Of a stretch of DNA of 64,000 nt, positions 45,594 to 55,085 are shown one piece after another (the first letter of the stretch is position 1; every line of letters begins with the position of its first letter). Source of the DNA: Acidocella aminolytica 101 = DSM 11237. Its GTDB lineage: Bacteria; Pseudomonadota; Alphaproteobacteria; Acetobacterales; Acetobacteraceae. The DNA lies in contig NZ_FQVJ01000005.1 of assembly GCF_900129125.1 (NCBI RefSeq), positions 1 to 64,000 on the forward strand, given 5' to 3'. The notes under the pieces were generated by a model. It saw only the letters and a program-made list of their open reading frames with translations, was not told where the DNA came from and searched no databases. Position numbers and translations under genes: made by a program.

Positions 45594-45611
45594 CAGTACT
45601 TATGGGTACTG
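45594..45611. promoter_or_regulatory. Candidate TetR operator
   Basis: CAGTAC and GTACTG form a perfect inverted repeat with six bases between, in the 178-base gap between the divergent efflux operon and the TetR regulator gene. Position and symmetry suit a TetR-family operator that represses the pump and perhaps the regulator itself. Confidence 0.5.
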
Positions 45612-45695
45612 ATATTGTGCGATGCGAAACCCTGTCAAGATGCAAATTAATTGCGATTAATGGCGAACGTGATAACAAATATGGTTGGAAACTAA

Positions 45696-46340
45696 TTGTC
45701 CAAGAGTTGTTGTAAAAATAATCGAGGGCGCCCCAAGACCCTGCCAGATGAAAACCAGCGTCAGGTCATTATTAAAGGGGCCCGGCAATTATTCCTGGAA
45801 CATGGCTACGGCGCCACCAAGACAGAAGAGATCGCCGCGCGGTGCAAAATTTCCAAACAGACATTATACCGGCTATTCCCCGGCAAGGCGTCTCTGTTTG
45901 CCGCCGTGGTAGAGGCCAACCGCCCTCAATGGCTGGAACTGCCCGTACCCGAGGGCCTGCCTTTGCAAACCGCGCTGGAACGGATTTTCCGCATCGATAT
46001 CAGCGAGGCGGAGGACCAGGAGCGTCTGCAATTTATCGGCATGACCCTGGCGGAAGGCCGCCATCACCCAGAACTGCATGAAATTACCAAAACCTGCGGC
46101 ACAGGCCGCGCCCACGCCACCCTCGCGGAATGGATGCAGCGTCAGGCGGATCTCGGGCGCATCAATCTTGCGGAAGATGCGCTTAAAACTGCGCGGATGA
46201 TCTGCGACATGGTGTTCGGCGCCCTGCTGATGAAAACCCTTGGGGAGGTAGGCTGGCCAAGCTGTGAGGCGCGACGCACCCATATCCGCGCGGCCATCCG
46301 GGTGTTTTTGCACGGCGTCTGCCGCGCCACGGCCGATTAA
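45696..46340 (+). CDS. TetR-family regulator of the efflux operon
   Basis: The 214-residue protein has an N-terminal TetR helix-turn-helix (about 20-65: GARQLFLEHGYGATKTEEIA, CKISKQTLYRLFPGKASLFA) and a helical ligand-binding C-terminus similar to the AcrR/AefR group (TetR_C type). It most likely represses the divergent RND pump. The only start that gives the full N-terminus is TTG at 45696; no strong Shine-Dalgarno precedes it. Confidence 0.83.
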   Translation: MSKSCCKNNRGRPKTLPDENQRQVIIKGARQLFLEHGYGATKTEEIAARCKISKQTLYRLFPGKASLFAAVVEANRPQWLELPVPEGLPLQTALERIFRIDISEAEDQERLQFIGMTLAEGRHHPELHEITKTCGTGRAHATLAEWMQRQADLGRINLAEDALKTARMICDMVFGALLMKTLGEVGWPSCEARRTHIRAAIRVFLHGVCRATAD

Positions 46341-46463
46341 ATCAGGAAGCCGTTGTAATTAACTGGATTTTTGCCGGGTTTTTTGCTAGCGTTCCGTCAT
46401 ACCCGCTGGCTTTACAAAGTGGGGACGCTTCTTTCGGGGCGTGAGGAAACAAGGCAAAAGACA

Positions 46464-46601
46464 ATGAATGATATCGTAATCTGGGCGGAATTGCTGGCTG
46501 TGCCGGCGCTCCTTGGCTTTATTGCCGCGATGGTCTGCTTATTCAAGGATGAATGGGCGTTCAGACACCCCCATTCCCGGCCGCGACATCATCACGGTTA
46601 A
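46464..46601 (+). CDS. Small single-helix membrane protein (45 residues)
   Basis: From the ATG at 46464 the product is MNDIVIWAELLAVPALLGFI followed by a short helix end and a histidine-rich tail (HPHSRPRHHHG). One membrane helix is predicted at about 8-28. AAGG lies 12 bases before the ATG. It overlaps the end of the convergent GntR regulator gene by four bases. Not recognised; the histidines could bind metal, which is a guess. Confidence 0.4.
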   Translation: MNDIVIWAELLAVPALLGFIAAMVCLFKDEWAFRHPHSRPRHHHG

Positions 46602-47377
46602 GCTTCATCCTCCGCGCCGGCAACCAGATATTTGCGGTCGATCCGGCGCATAGCGGTCGCGAGGCGCGCTTCCTCGCGTTTGATATCCTCAATGCTGCTG
46701 CCGGTGAATTCCATATGCGCGCGCATGGCGGCGGCGGCTTCCTCGGCATTGCCGCTCAGCACGGCCTCGCCAATCCTGAGATGCTGTTGCAGCAGCAAAT
46801 CCCGAACCCCAGCCCTTAAATAGAGCGTTTCGCGGTTATAAAACACGTTACGGCGCAGCAGGTCGCCCAGCACGCGCATGATGTGCAGCACCATGAGGTT
46901 ATGCGACGCCTCATAGATCAGCCCATGCAGTTCTGCATCGTAATCCGCCTCCAGGCTGGCGTCTCCGGCATCGTGCGCGGCGCGGATGCGGGCCAGGCAA
47001 TCCGCAATTGCCTCTCGCTCGGGCTGGGTGGCGCGGGTGGCAGCATAGCCTGCGGCAGCCACCTCCACCGTCTGGCGGAATTCAATGTAATCCGATGTGG
47101 CGCGCGGCTCGGTCACAAACAGCTCGGCCAGCGGGTCAGCCAACCGGTCAAGAAACTTTGCCACGACCGTGCCAGACTTGGTGGTGATCAACAATCCTTT
47201 CTCCTCCAGCTGGGCCAAAGCTTGATGCAAGGATGGGCGTGAAACCCCCAGCCGCTCCGCCAACTCCCGCTCGCCTAAAAGCTTTTCCCCAGGCCGGATC
47301 GCGCCCTCCAGGATCATGGTCTGGATGCGGTCGGCAATAATCTCGGCAAGCGGCACGGGCCTGACTTTGGTGGACAT
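46598..47377 (-). CDS. GntR-family (FadR/LldR-type) regulator
   Basis: The 259-residue regulator has a winged helix-turn-helix (about 10-75: GEKLLGERELAERLGVSRPSLHQAL) and an all-helical FCD ligand domain (about 95-240) with the usual metal-binding Asp/His residues. LldR and PdhR, its relatives, respond to lactate or pyruvate. It is divergent from the MFS permease and D-lactate dehydrogenase genes, which it probably controls. AGGGAG precedes the ATG at 47377. Confidence 0.85.
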   Translation of the reverse strand: MSTKVRPVPLAEIIADRIQTMILEGAIRPGEKLLGERELAERLGVSRPSLHQALAQLEEKGLLITTKSGTVVAKFLDRLADPLAELFVTEPRATSDYIEFRQTVEVAAAGYAATRATQPEREAIADCLARIRAAHDAGDASLEADYDAELHGLIYEASHNLMVLHIMRVLGDLLRRNVFYNRETLYLRAGVRDLLLQQHLRIGEAVLSGNAEEAAAAMRAHMEFTGSSIEDIKREEARLATAMRRIDRKYLVAGAEDEA

Positions 47378-47473
47378 GGAACTCCCTAATTTCTGCCCTT
47401 AGCGGGAGATAATACAGAAACCGGCCCGGCGGGTAAGCTGGACGCCTCCAAAACATCTGGTAAATAAATATTG

Positions 47474-47487
47474 CCAATTAAAGTTGG
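47474..47487. promoter_or_regulatory. Candidate GntR operator
   Basis: CCAA and TTGG are arranged as an inverted repeat with six bases between, in the 284-base divergent promoter region. PdhR/LldR-type sites are short palindromes of similar bases, but the half-sites here are in the opposite orientation to the usual TTGGT...ACCAA, so this is weak. I saw no other element in the gap. Confidence 0.22.
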
Positions 47488-47661
47488 TGGCTGATATATG
47501 CACCACGCGTTCAAGCTGCACAAACCGGCAAACCACTGGGAGCACACATCGCCATAGATGGAGGAACGGCAACACGCCGCGCCTAAGCGGGCTTTGCCAC
47601 CGGCAACCGCCTGAACAGGCACGGATAAGCTCAAACGATTCAAGGAAAGACGTGGAAACCA

Positions 47662-48927
47662 ATGTCCCCTAATTATAATTCGCCCTATCGCTGGGTCATG
47701 GCGCTGATCACCGCCATTGTCATGTCCACAAGCTTTATCTCATTGACCGCCTTTGGCCTCGGCGCGCCCGCAATCGCCCAAACAATCGGGATTCCGGTGG
47801 GCACGCTGACCACCTATGGGGTCGATGCGTTCTCAATCGGCCTGTTTGTCGCGTTTTTTCTGGGCCATGGGGGTGTGTTTGATACCCGCATCCGCCTTGG
47901 CGTGTTCGTGGCACAGGCACTGCTGATCGTGCCGCAAATGCTGATGCCGGTGCTGATGCCGCTCACCCACTCGCTATGGCTGTTCACGCTCATGCGGTTC
48001 TCCCAGGGCCTCGTCATCATGATTATCGCCCTGTTCTCCATTCAGCTATCGGGCTGGTTCCGGCCCAGCCAACGCGGCATCTCGCTGGGCGCTATGCTGG
48101 GTGCCATTACCCTCGGCGGCGCGCTGGGCGGTCTGATCACCAGCAGCCTGGCCCGGTTCGGCTGGCAGGCGCTGTATGAAATCACCGGCCTGATCATGCT
48201 GGGCGGCGCCGCGATCTATTTCATCTTCGCGCGGGATGCGAAACATCTGGTGCAGCAGCTTCATGCCGCCAAGGGCGCTGGGCATGGCAGCGCCTGGTCC
48301 TTGCCGATGACCTGGATCATGGGGATCGTGCAGATTCCGCTGACCTGGACCTTGTTCAGCGTAGGCGGCTTCATGCCCGCTTATGGCTTCCATCTTGGCT
48401 ATAAGGTGAGCCAAGTCAGCCACATCATGTTCATCTGGGGTATTGTCGGGTTTTTCTCCGCCGTCATCGGCGCGCTGCTAGGCGACCGGATGGCCAAAAA
48501 CCAGACCACCAATCGCGGCGTTGTGAATGCGCGGCTGAAGCTGATCAGCATCGCCAACATCATCATGGCGGTCGGGGCTCTAATGGTGTTGTATCTGGCG
48601 CCGGTGTCCTATTCGCTGTTTCTATTTTCCGCGATCGTCATTTCCTTCATGATGGCCATTCCGCCGAATTTCTGGGCAACGCCGGCCAGCGTGTTCCCCA
48701 TGGCCACTGTCGGCGCCGGGGCGTTTGGCATGGGAGTGATCTCCAACTCCACCAGCGCCATCGGGCCGATTGTCTCCTCGGTCATGGTGCCCTCGCTCGG
48801 CTGGTCAGGAGTGTTCTGGCTGATGGTGGCGCTCTCGATCGTAGGAGTTATTGTGAACCTGATCGCGATGCGCACCCCGCTGCCGTCTGAGGAAACAGTC
48901 GCCGCCAAATACGGCATCGCTGAGTAA
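47662..48927 (+). CDS. MFS transporter, probably for lactate or a related acid
   Basis: The 421-residue protein has twelve predicted helices typical of the major facilitator superfamily. The N-terminal half includes LTTYGVDAFSIGLFVAFFLG and the loop with GDRMAKNQTT lies between helices 8 and 9. It does not look like the LldP lactate permease family. Its stop is 11 bases before the D-lactate dehydrogenase gene, so the two are co-transcribed and the substrate is likely lactate or a similar hydroxy acid. That substrate is inferred from context. Confidence 0.8.
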   Translation: MSPNYNSPYRWVMALITAIVMSTSFISLTAFGLGAPAIAQTIGIPVGTLTTYGVDAFSIGLFVAFFLGHGGVFDTRIRLGVFVAQALLIVPQMLMPVLMPLTHSLWLFTLMRFSQGLVIMIIALFSIQLSGWFRPSQRGISLGAMLGAITLGGALGGLITSSLARFGWQALYEITGLIMLGGAAIYFIFARDAKHLVQQLHAAKGAGHGSAWSLPMTWIMGIVQIPLTWTLFSVGGFMPAYGFHLGYKVSQVSHIMFIWGIVGFFSAVIGALLGDRMAKNQTTNRGVVNARLKLISIANIIMAVGALMVLYLAPVSYSLFLFSAIVISFMMAIPPNFWATPASVFPMATVGAGAFGMGVISNSTSAIGPIVSSVMVPSLGWSGVFWLMVALSIVGVIVNLIAMRTPLPSEETVAAKYGIAE

Positions 48928-48938
48928 CCCATACCGGG

Positions 48939-50645
48939 ATGAGAACCATGACCAACCTCACCGAAACATTGCGCGGGATCGTGGGCCAGCCCCATGTGCT
49001 GACCGGAGAGCGGGAGACCGCACGCTTTCGCAAAGGGTTCCGGTTTGGGGATGGTCCGGTTCTGGCGGTGGTGCAGCCGGGCAGCCTGGTGGACCAGTGG
49101 CGGGTGTTGAAAGCCTGCCACGCGGCCGGGGTGATTATCATCCTGCAAGCGGCCAATACCGGGCTGACCGGAGGCTCCACGCCGGATGGCGCGGATTATG
49201 ACCGGCCCATCGTCATCATCAGCACACTACGGCTGGCGAAGATTCATCTGATTGAAGACGGACGGCAGGTGATCTGCCTGCCCGGCGCCACCTTGTTCCA
49301 GCTTGAGCAAGCCTTGCGACCGCTAGGGCGCGAGCCGCATTCTGTCATCGGGTCCTCCTGCCTGGGAGCATCGGTATTTGGTGGCATTGCCAATAACTCC
49401 GGCGGCTCACTCATCCGCCGGGGCCCGGCCTTCACGCAGCTTACCCTGTATGCCCGGGTGACTGAGGCCGGGGAAATCGAGCTGGTCAACCATCTCGGCG
49501 TGCAGCTGGGCAATGAGCCTGAGGCCATGCTGGCAAAGTTGGAGGCCGGCACCTTCACTCCCGCCGAGATTGAGCATCCGGCCGGGCGCGCCGCCTCAGA
49601 TCCGGATTACGCCCAGCATGTCCGCGAGATTGACGCCCCCACCCCTGCCCGCTTCAACGCCGACCCACGGCGCCTGCACGAGGCTGCGGGCAGTGCTGGC
49701 AAGGTGATGATGTTCGCCGTGCGGCTGGACAGTTTCCCAAAGGATGAGCGGACCGCCGTGTTCTATATCGGCACCAACGCGCCGGATGAGCTGACGCAAA
49801 TCCGCCGTCATATTCTCGGGCGGTTCCAGTCCCTGCCGGTGGCGGCAGAATATATCCACCGCGACGCGTTCAACATCGCAGAGATTTATGGCAAGGACAC
49901 GTTCCTCGCCATTGAACGGCTGGGCACGGACAGACTGCCCCAGCTCTTTGCGCTGAAAGCGAAATTCGATGCAGCCGCCAGCCGGTTCGGCCTGCCTGGA
50001 CAGCTCAGCGACCGGCTGATGCAATGGGCCAGCCGTTTCTTCCCGCAGCATCTGCCCCGGCGGATGCTAGATTACCGGGACCGTTACGAGCATCATCTGC
50101 TGCTAAAAATGTCCGGCGACGGGATTGAAGAAGCAAGGGCCTATCTCGCCAGCCTGTTTCCCTCCGCCGCGGGGGATGTGTTTGAATGCACGGCGCAAGA
50201 AGGCACCAAGGCATTTCTGCACCGCTTTGCCGTGGCTGGCGCGGCGGTGCGTTACCGCACCATGCACGCCCGTGAGGTTTCAGACATCGTGGCGCTGGAC
50301 ATCGCCCTGCGCCGCGACGAGCAGGACTGGGTGGAGCACCTGCCGCAGGACGTTGAGGCGCCGCTGCTGCATAAGCTCTATTACGGGCATTTCTTCTGCC
50401 ACGTGTTCCACCAGGATTATGTGGTGGCCAAGGGCCATGACCCCCTCGCGATCGAGCATAAAATGTGGGCGCTATTGGATGGGCGCGGGGCGGAATATCC
50501 GGCGGAGCACAATGTCGGGCATCTCTACCACGCAAAGCCCGCACTAGCGGCGCATTACCGGGCGTTGGACCCGTGCAACTGCTTCAATCCCGGTATCGGC
50601 AAAACCTCGAAACTGGCCTGCTGGGGAGAGGACGCTGCGGCGTAG
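48939..50645 (+). CDS. dld: Quinone-dependent D-lactate dehydrogenase
   Basis: Oxidises D-lactate to pyruvate and passes electrons to quinone; peripheral on the inner membrane. The 568-residue FAD protein has the FAD-binding domain (QAANTGLTGGSTPDG, IGSSCLGASVFGGIANNSGG) and the Dld-type membrane-binding and C-terminal domains; length and sequence match E. coli Dld (about 570). An ATG at 48948, preceded by GGATGAG, is an alternative start that removes three residues. Downstream of the MFS gene, it completes a lactate module. Confidence 0.93.
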   Translation: MRTMTNLTETLRGIVGQPHVLTGERETARFRKGFRFGDGPVLAVVQPGSLVDQWRVLKACHAAGVIIILQAANTGLTGGSTPDGADYDRPIVIISTLRLAKIHLIEDGRQVICLPGATLFQLEQALRPLGREPHSVIGSSCLGASVFGGIANNSGGSLIRRGPAFTQLTLYARVTEAGEIELVNHLGVQLGNEPEAMLAKLEAGTFTPAEIEHPAGRAASDPDYAQHVREIDAPTPARFNADPRRLHEAAGSAGKVMMFAVRLDSFPKDERTAVFYIGTNAPDELTQIRRHILGRFQSLPVAAEYIHRDAFNIAEIYGKDTFLAIERLGTDRLPQLFALKAKFDAAASRFGLPGQLSDRLMQWASRFFPQHLPRRMLDYRDRYEHHLLLKMSGDGIEEARAYLASLFPSAAGDVFECTAQEGTKAFLHRFAVAGAAVRYRTMHAREVSDIVALDIALRRDEQDWVEHLPQDVEAPLLHKLYYGHFFCHVFHQDYVVAKGHDPLAIEHKMWALLDGRGAEYPAEHNVGHLYHAKPALAAHYRALDPCNCFNPGIGKTSKLACWGEDAAA

Positions 50646-50649
50646 CCGC

Positions 50650-51858
50650 TCAGCGCGGCGGGGCGGCGCGTAAGCTCATCACAAGCAGCATCGGCACCCA
50701 GATAATATACCAGCCCGGCGCCGGGCCTTTAATGACCTGGGTGAGATCAGACAGCCCCGAAACCAGTGGCACCACCATCACCGCCAGCCAGAGCCGCGTG
50801 GTAAACCCGGCACTCACTTGGCGCAGATGCCGCCAGAGAAGCCATTGGCACAGCCAGAACAGCAGAAACCCGACCAGCCCGCTATAGAGCAGCAGCGACA
50901 AATAAAGGTTATGCGGGCTGGGATAAGCCGGGCAGAAGCCGTGCGGGGCAATTGGCAACCGGGCTGAGGGGCCATATCCCACCACCGGATTTTGCAGGAT
51001 CAGCCCCCAGGCGGTGCGCCAAATGGTCACATGGCAATCCGTGCCCCGGGCAAGGAAATTACGCGCCAGCAGCCCAACAATGCCCGGCTGCAGCCACCAG
51101 ACCAGCAGCGCCGCCAGGACCACGCACAGCCCGGCCAGCGCCAAGCGGCCGCACAGCTTCCAGCTGCCCAGGCAGACAATGCCCAGCGCGCAGACCAGCG
51201 CCACCAGTGGGGTGCGGCTGTAGCTGACCATCAGATACAGCGCCATCGACACCAAGGCGGCGATATAAATGCCTTGCCACTTGCCTTCGGCCATGCGCCC
51301 AAGCACGAGCAGGATACAGATATCCAGCATCGCGGTGCCCAGCACAGGGTTCAGCGTCGCCCCCCAGCCTTGCATCCGCGTACCCAGCTTGCCCTCGGCC
51401 AGCAAAATCGCCACCGAGAGCAACGCATTCACCGCCCCCGCGCCAATCAACACGCTAACCGCCCGGCGTCTGAAGCCGGGGTCATCACCATCCGCCATTT
51501 TAAAGCCGAGCAGAAAAGCAAAGGTGCAAATGCCATTGACCAGCCAGTAAGTATGGCTGTTGCCCATGCCGGAGATGTTGTGATCCCAAAAAATCGCCAG
51601 AAAGGACCAGCCGCACAGCGCCAGCATGGCGGTGAACGGCCGGTCGTGCCAATCCGGCCGCCAGCCCTGCCAGAGCCGCGCGGCCACGGTGGGCAGCAGA
51701 ATGATATAGCACAAGGTTGACCAGGCCGCGTTGCTGGGCATCAGCAGCCCGCCCGCGAGGCAGACGGGCATAATCACCCGGGCGGTGGCCATATGCGGCC
51801 GTTTTATGCGCCGCCATACGGGCATATTGGAGGAGGGCTGAGCGGCTGGCATATCCAT
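50650..51858 (-). CDS. O-antigen ligase/polymerase-like membrane protein
   Basis: The 402-residue protein has about ten predicted helices and a periplasmic loop with RGTDCHVTIWRTAWGLILQ and NPVVGYGP, the pattern of the Wzy_C/WaaL O-antigen ligase family. It ligates or polymerises surface glycans. I placed the start at ATG 51858; an in-frame GTG at 51906 would add 16 residues. It is divergent from two glycosyltransferase genes, which fits lipopolysaccharide assembly. Confidence 0.75.
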   Translation of the reverse strand: MDMPAAQPSSNMPVWRRIKRPHMATARVIMPVCLAGGLLMPSNAAWSTLCYIILLPTVAARLWQGWRPDWHDRPFTAMLALCGWSFLAIFWDHNISGMGNSHTYWLVNGICTFAFLLGFKMADGDDPGFRRRAVSVLIGAGAVNALLSVAILLAEGKLGTRMQGWGATLNPVLGTAMLDICILLVLGRMAEGKWQGIYIAALVSMALYLMVSYSRTPLVALVCALGIVCLGSWKLCGRLALAGLCVVLAALLVWWLQPGIVGLLARNFLARGTDCHVTIWRTAWGLILQNPVVGYGPSARLPIAPHGFCPAYPSPHNLYLSLLLYSGLVGFLLFWLCQWLLWRHLRQVSAGFTTRLWLAVMVVPLVSGLSDLTQVIKGPAPGWYIIWVPMLLVMSLRAAPPR

Positions 51859-51989
51859 TATGCCCCCGCGTTGCCCCCCCCTCCCGGTACTGTCAAGCGC
51901 CCGCACCGCAACATGGCCGCGCGTTGACTTTTACCCTGGCCCTTTTAGTAAAATGCCGCATCACACGGCGGCAGGGAATTCAGCTACTC

Positions 51990-53036
51990 ATGGTCCGGAT
52001 CGTGCATATCGGCTACGCGCCGGTATCGCTGAAAAGCCTCAACCAGCACGCCACCGGCATCAAGCTTTGCAACGGCTTCATTCGCAACGGGCATCAGCTT
52101 TTCACGCTGTCGGACCGCGACATCGCGCGATCCTTCGGGTTTGGCCACCGGCGGCTGGGCGGGCGGGCGTTCAATAAGATGATCCGTGAATTCTGCCGCG
52201 CGCAGAAGCCGGAGCTGATGGTGCTGGGCCATGCGGACATGCTGGAAGCCTCCACCATCGCCACCATCCGCGAGGATCTGCCGGGGATGAGGGTGGTGCA
52301 ATGGAATGTCGACCCACTGTTCGAGCCTGACAATATCAGCCGGATCGAAAGCAAGCTTGGGGTGGTGGATCTCACCCTGCTCACCACCGCCGGACCGTCT
52401 TTGGCAAAACTCCGCCGCCCAGGCCACCGGATGGGGTTCATGCCCAACCCGGTTGATCTATCCATCGAGCGCGGCCGTATGGATGACATGGAACATCCGC
52501 CGTTCGATCTGTTCTATGCCTGCGGCAACCCGGATCGTCCAAAACGCGTGATCTGCGGTAAGGCTTGGAACATGGAGGAGTTCATGCGCGGCGTAATGAC
52601 CCGCCAGCCCGGCCTGCGTGCGCACACACCTGGTATGTTCGGGCAGCCGCGCCTTACCGCCGCCGCCTATCAGGAGGGGCTTGAAAGCGCCGCGCTGGGG
52701 CTGAATATCAGCCGCCGGGCCGATGATTACCTCTACAGCTCTGACCGTCTGGCCCAGTTGGCTGGCAACGGGCTACTCGCCATAATTGAGCGTACCACCG
52801 GCTATGACCGGTTCTTCGGCGAGGATGAGATGGGGTTTTTCTCCAACCTTGAGGAACTGGACGAACTGCTCGCCCGCTACCGCGCGGATGCCAAGGCCCG
52901 GATGCGCGTGGCCGCTGCCGGGCGGCAGCGCTATGTGGAGCTATTCAATGAGCGCCGGGTGGCGGCCTATATCGTCGATGCTGTGTTCAACGGCACGGAC
53001 GAAACAGCCTATCCCTGGCCCGACCACCCGACCTGA
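51990..53036 (+). CDS. Glycosyltransferase (CgeB-like)
   Basis: The 348-residue protein starts MVRIVHIGYAPVSLKSLNQH. Its C-terminal half, with ISRRADDYLYSSDRLAQLAGNG and IERTTGYDRFFGEDEMGFF, resembles the CgeB/Glyco_trans_1_2 group of GT-B glycosyltransferases. GCAGGGAA lies before the ATG; an earlier in-frame codon at 51924 adds an unrelated leader. It probably adds a core sugar to lipopolysaccharide with the next gene (six bases on). Confidence 0.7.
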   Translation: MVRIVHIGYAPVSLKSLNQHATGIKLCNGFIRNGHQLFTLSDRDIARSFGFGHRRLGGRAFNKMIREFCRAQKPELMVLGHADMLEASTIATIREDLPGMRVVQWNVDPLFEPDNISRIESKLGVVDLTLLTTAGPSLAKLRRPGHRMGFMPNPVDLSIERGRMDDMEHPPFDLFYACGNPDRPKRVICGKAWNMEEFMRGVMTRQPGLRAHTPGMFGQPRLTAAAYQEGLESAALGLNISRRADDYLYSSDRLAQLAGNGLLAIIERTTGYDRFFGEDEMGFFSNLEELDELLARYRADAKARMRVAAAGRQRYVELFNERRVAAYIVDAVFNGTDETAYPWPDHPT

Positions 53037-53042
53037 GCGCCC

Positions 53043-54071
53043 ATGGCTCGCATCGCCATCGTGCTGCCGCTGCGTGAATCCTTCACCCCGGAGGCGGCGG
53101 GGGCGATTGCTTTGGTGGTGCGGCGGTTTGCCGCGGCGCTGCCCGGCAGCGTGGTGCTGGGCCCTGATCCTGGCGGCACCTTTCCCGGCATTGTTTTTAA
53201 GCAGGTGCTGACCTTCCGGCAGGCTTGCGCGCAGCTGCGGCGCCTGCGGCCGGAGGTGATCGAAGTGCATCAGAAACCCTATTGGGCGGTGGCGTTCGCC
53301 TTGCTATTCCGCCGCGCGCGGGTGGTGCTGTTTCTGCATAACGACCCGCAAAGCATACGCGGCCTACGCAGCCGGCTGGGGCGCAGGCTGACGCTGGCGC
53401 TGCTTCACCGAGTGGTCTGCGTTTCAGATTATCTGGCAGCGCGCTATGCCCAGGGGCTCCGGCACGGGCCGGACGTACTGCACAACCCGCTGGACCCCGG
53501 AGAGATTCCTGCCCCCACGCCCAAACAGAAGCTCATTCTGTTCGCCGGACGGGTGGTGCCGGACAAGGCGCCGGACGTGTTTATCGCCGCCTGCGTGGCC
53601 GCGCTGCCCGACCTGCCCGGATGGCGGGCGGAGATGATCGGTGGCGACAGTTTCGGCCCCAACAGCCCGCAAACCGGGTTTTTCCTGACCCAGCAGGCGG
53701 CCGCGGCCGCGGCCGGCATCGGGTTCCGGGGACCACGCCCGCATGATGAAGTGCTGGCGGCGATGAACGAGGCCGCGATTGTGGTGGTGCCCAGCCGCTG
53801 GGCGGAGCCGTTCGGGCTGACGGCGCTGGAGGCACTGGCCTGCGGCGCGGCGCTGATCACCACCGGCCAGGGCGGTTTGAGCGAGGTAGCCGGCCCTGCC
53901 GCGCTTTACATCGCCCCGGACGATGTGGACGCGCTCGCCACCGCTTTGCGGACCCTGGTCGCGGACGCCCCCCGGCGCGCGGCCCTGGCCGCGGCCGGGC
54001 GTCAGCGTGCCCGCGAATTCTTCACGCCAGCCATCACGCCCCGCCTGCAAGCCTTGCGGGATGCGGTTTAA
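53043..54071 (+). CDS. Glycosyltransferase, GT4-like
   Basis: The 342-residue GT-B protein has an acceptor domain (ARIAIVLPLRESFTPEAAGAI) and a donor domain with LFAGRVVPDKAPDVFIAACV and the motif SRWAEPFGLTALEALACGAA, typical of retaining GT4 enzymes. Conserved genes on both sides suggest lipopolysaccharide core synthesis. Sugar specificity is unknown. Confidence 0.87.
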   Translation: MARIAIVLPLRESFTPEAAGAIALVVRRFAAALPGSVVLGPDPGGTFPGIVFKQVLTFRQACAQLRRLRPEVIEVHQKPYWAVAFALLFRRARVVLFLHNDPQSIRGLRSRLGRRLTLALLHRVVCVSDYLAARYAQGLRHGPDVLHNPLDPGEIPAPTPKQKLILFAGRVVPDKAPDVFIAACVAALPDLPGWRAEMIGGDSFGPNSPQTGFFLTQQAAAAAAGIGFRGPRPHDEVLAAMNEAAIVVVPSRWAEPFGLTALEALACGAALITTGQGGLSEVAGPAALYIAPDDVDALATALRTLVADAPRRAALAAAGRQRAREFFTPAITPRLQALRDAV

Positions 54072-54115
54072 GCGTTACATCCTGTCTCCGAATTCAGAAA
54101 TTTGGGTTTTTGCAT

Positions 54116-55075
54116 ATGTCCGATCTCGTTCCCGTCACTGTCCTCACCGGCTATCTGGGGGCTGGTAAAACCACGCTGCTCAACCATCTGCTCACCGGCA
54201 CGCATGGCAAGAAATACGCCGTGGTGATTAATGAATTCGGTGAACTCGGCGTGGATAACGACCTCGTGGTGGATTCCGACGAGGAAGTGTTCGAGATGAA
54301 TAACGGCTGCATCTGCTGCACCGTGCGCGGTGACCTGATCCGCATCATCTCAGGGCTGATGAAGCGCACGGGCAAGCTGGATGGCATTATCGTCGAGACA
54401 ACCGGCCTCGCCAACCCAGCCCCGGTGGCGCAAACTTTCTTCGTGGATGAGGACGTGAAGGCCAAAACAAGGCTGGATGCGATTGTCACCGTGGTGGATG
54501 CTAAGAACTTCCTGGCCCGGCTGGAGGACAGCCCGGAAGCCGCCGACCAGGTGGCCTTCGCGGATGTGATCGTGCTGAACAAGCTCGACCTCGTGAGCCC
54601 GGAGGAACTGGCGGCGGTGCAGGCCAAAATTAAATCCGTTAACCCCTATGCCGAGATTAAAACCGCCACGCGCGGCGATGTTCCGGCGGACCAGTTGCTC
54701 GGCCTCGGCGCATTCGACCTGAAGCGCGTGCTCGCCAATGTGCCGGACTTCCTGGAGGAAGACAGCCACACCCATAACGAGCATCTGACCAGCATCAGCC
54801 TCTCGACCGACAAACCCGTCTCGGCCGATAAATTCAATATCTGGATCGGCCAGATCCTGCAGACCCAAGGCCAGAATATTCTGCGCACCAAGGGAATTTT
54901 GTCTTATGCCGGGGAGGACCGGCGCTTTGCTTTCCAGGCCGTGCACATGATGGCGGATGGCGATTTCCTGGCCCCTTGGAAGCCGGATGAAAAGCGCGTC
55001 AGCCGCCTTGTGTTCATCGGCCGTGACCTCAACCGTCCGGCCTTGCGGCGCGGGTTTGAGAGCTGCGCCGCCTGA
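54116..55075 (+). CDS. COG0523/CobW-type GTPase (metal chaperone)
   Basis: The 319-residue GTPase has Walker A GYLGAGKTTLLNHL, the metal-binding motif CxCC in NNGCICCTVRGDL, and switch/G motifs LNKLDLVS; the C-terminal CobW domain runs from about 215. Family members deliver zinc or other metals to enzymes. The ATG at 54116 is preferred to a TTG at 54110. No cobalamin genes are near, so a ZigA-like zinc role is more likely, but the metal cannot be read off. Confidence 0.87.
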   Translation: MSDLVPVTVLTGYLGAGKTTLLNHLLTGTHGKKYAVVINEFGELGVDNDLVVDSDEEVFEMNNGCICCTVRGDLIRIISGLMKRTGKLDGIIVETTGLANPAPVAQTFFVDEDVKAKTRLDAIVTVVDAKNFLARLEDSPEAADQVAFADVIVLNKLDLVSPEELAAVQAKIKSVNPYAEIKTATRGDVPADQLLGLGAFDLKRVLANVPDFLEEDSHTHNEHLTSISLSTDKPVSADKFNIWIGQILQTQGQNILRTKGILSYAGEDRRFAFQAVHMMADGDFLAPWKPDEKRVSRLVFIGRDLNRPALRRGFESCAA

Positions 55076-55085
55076 TAGCGGCTGA

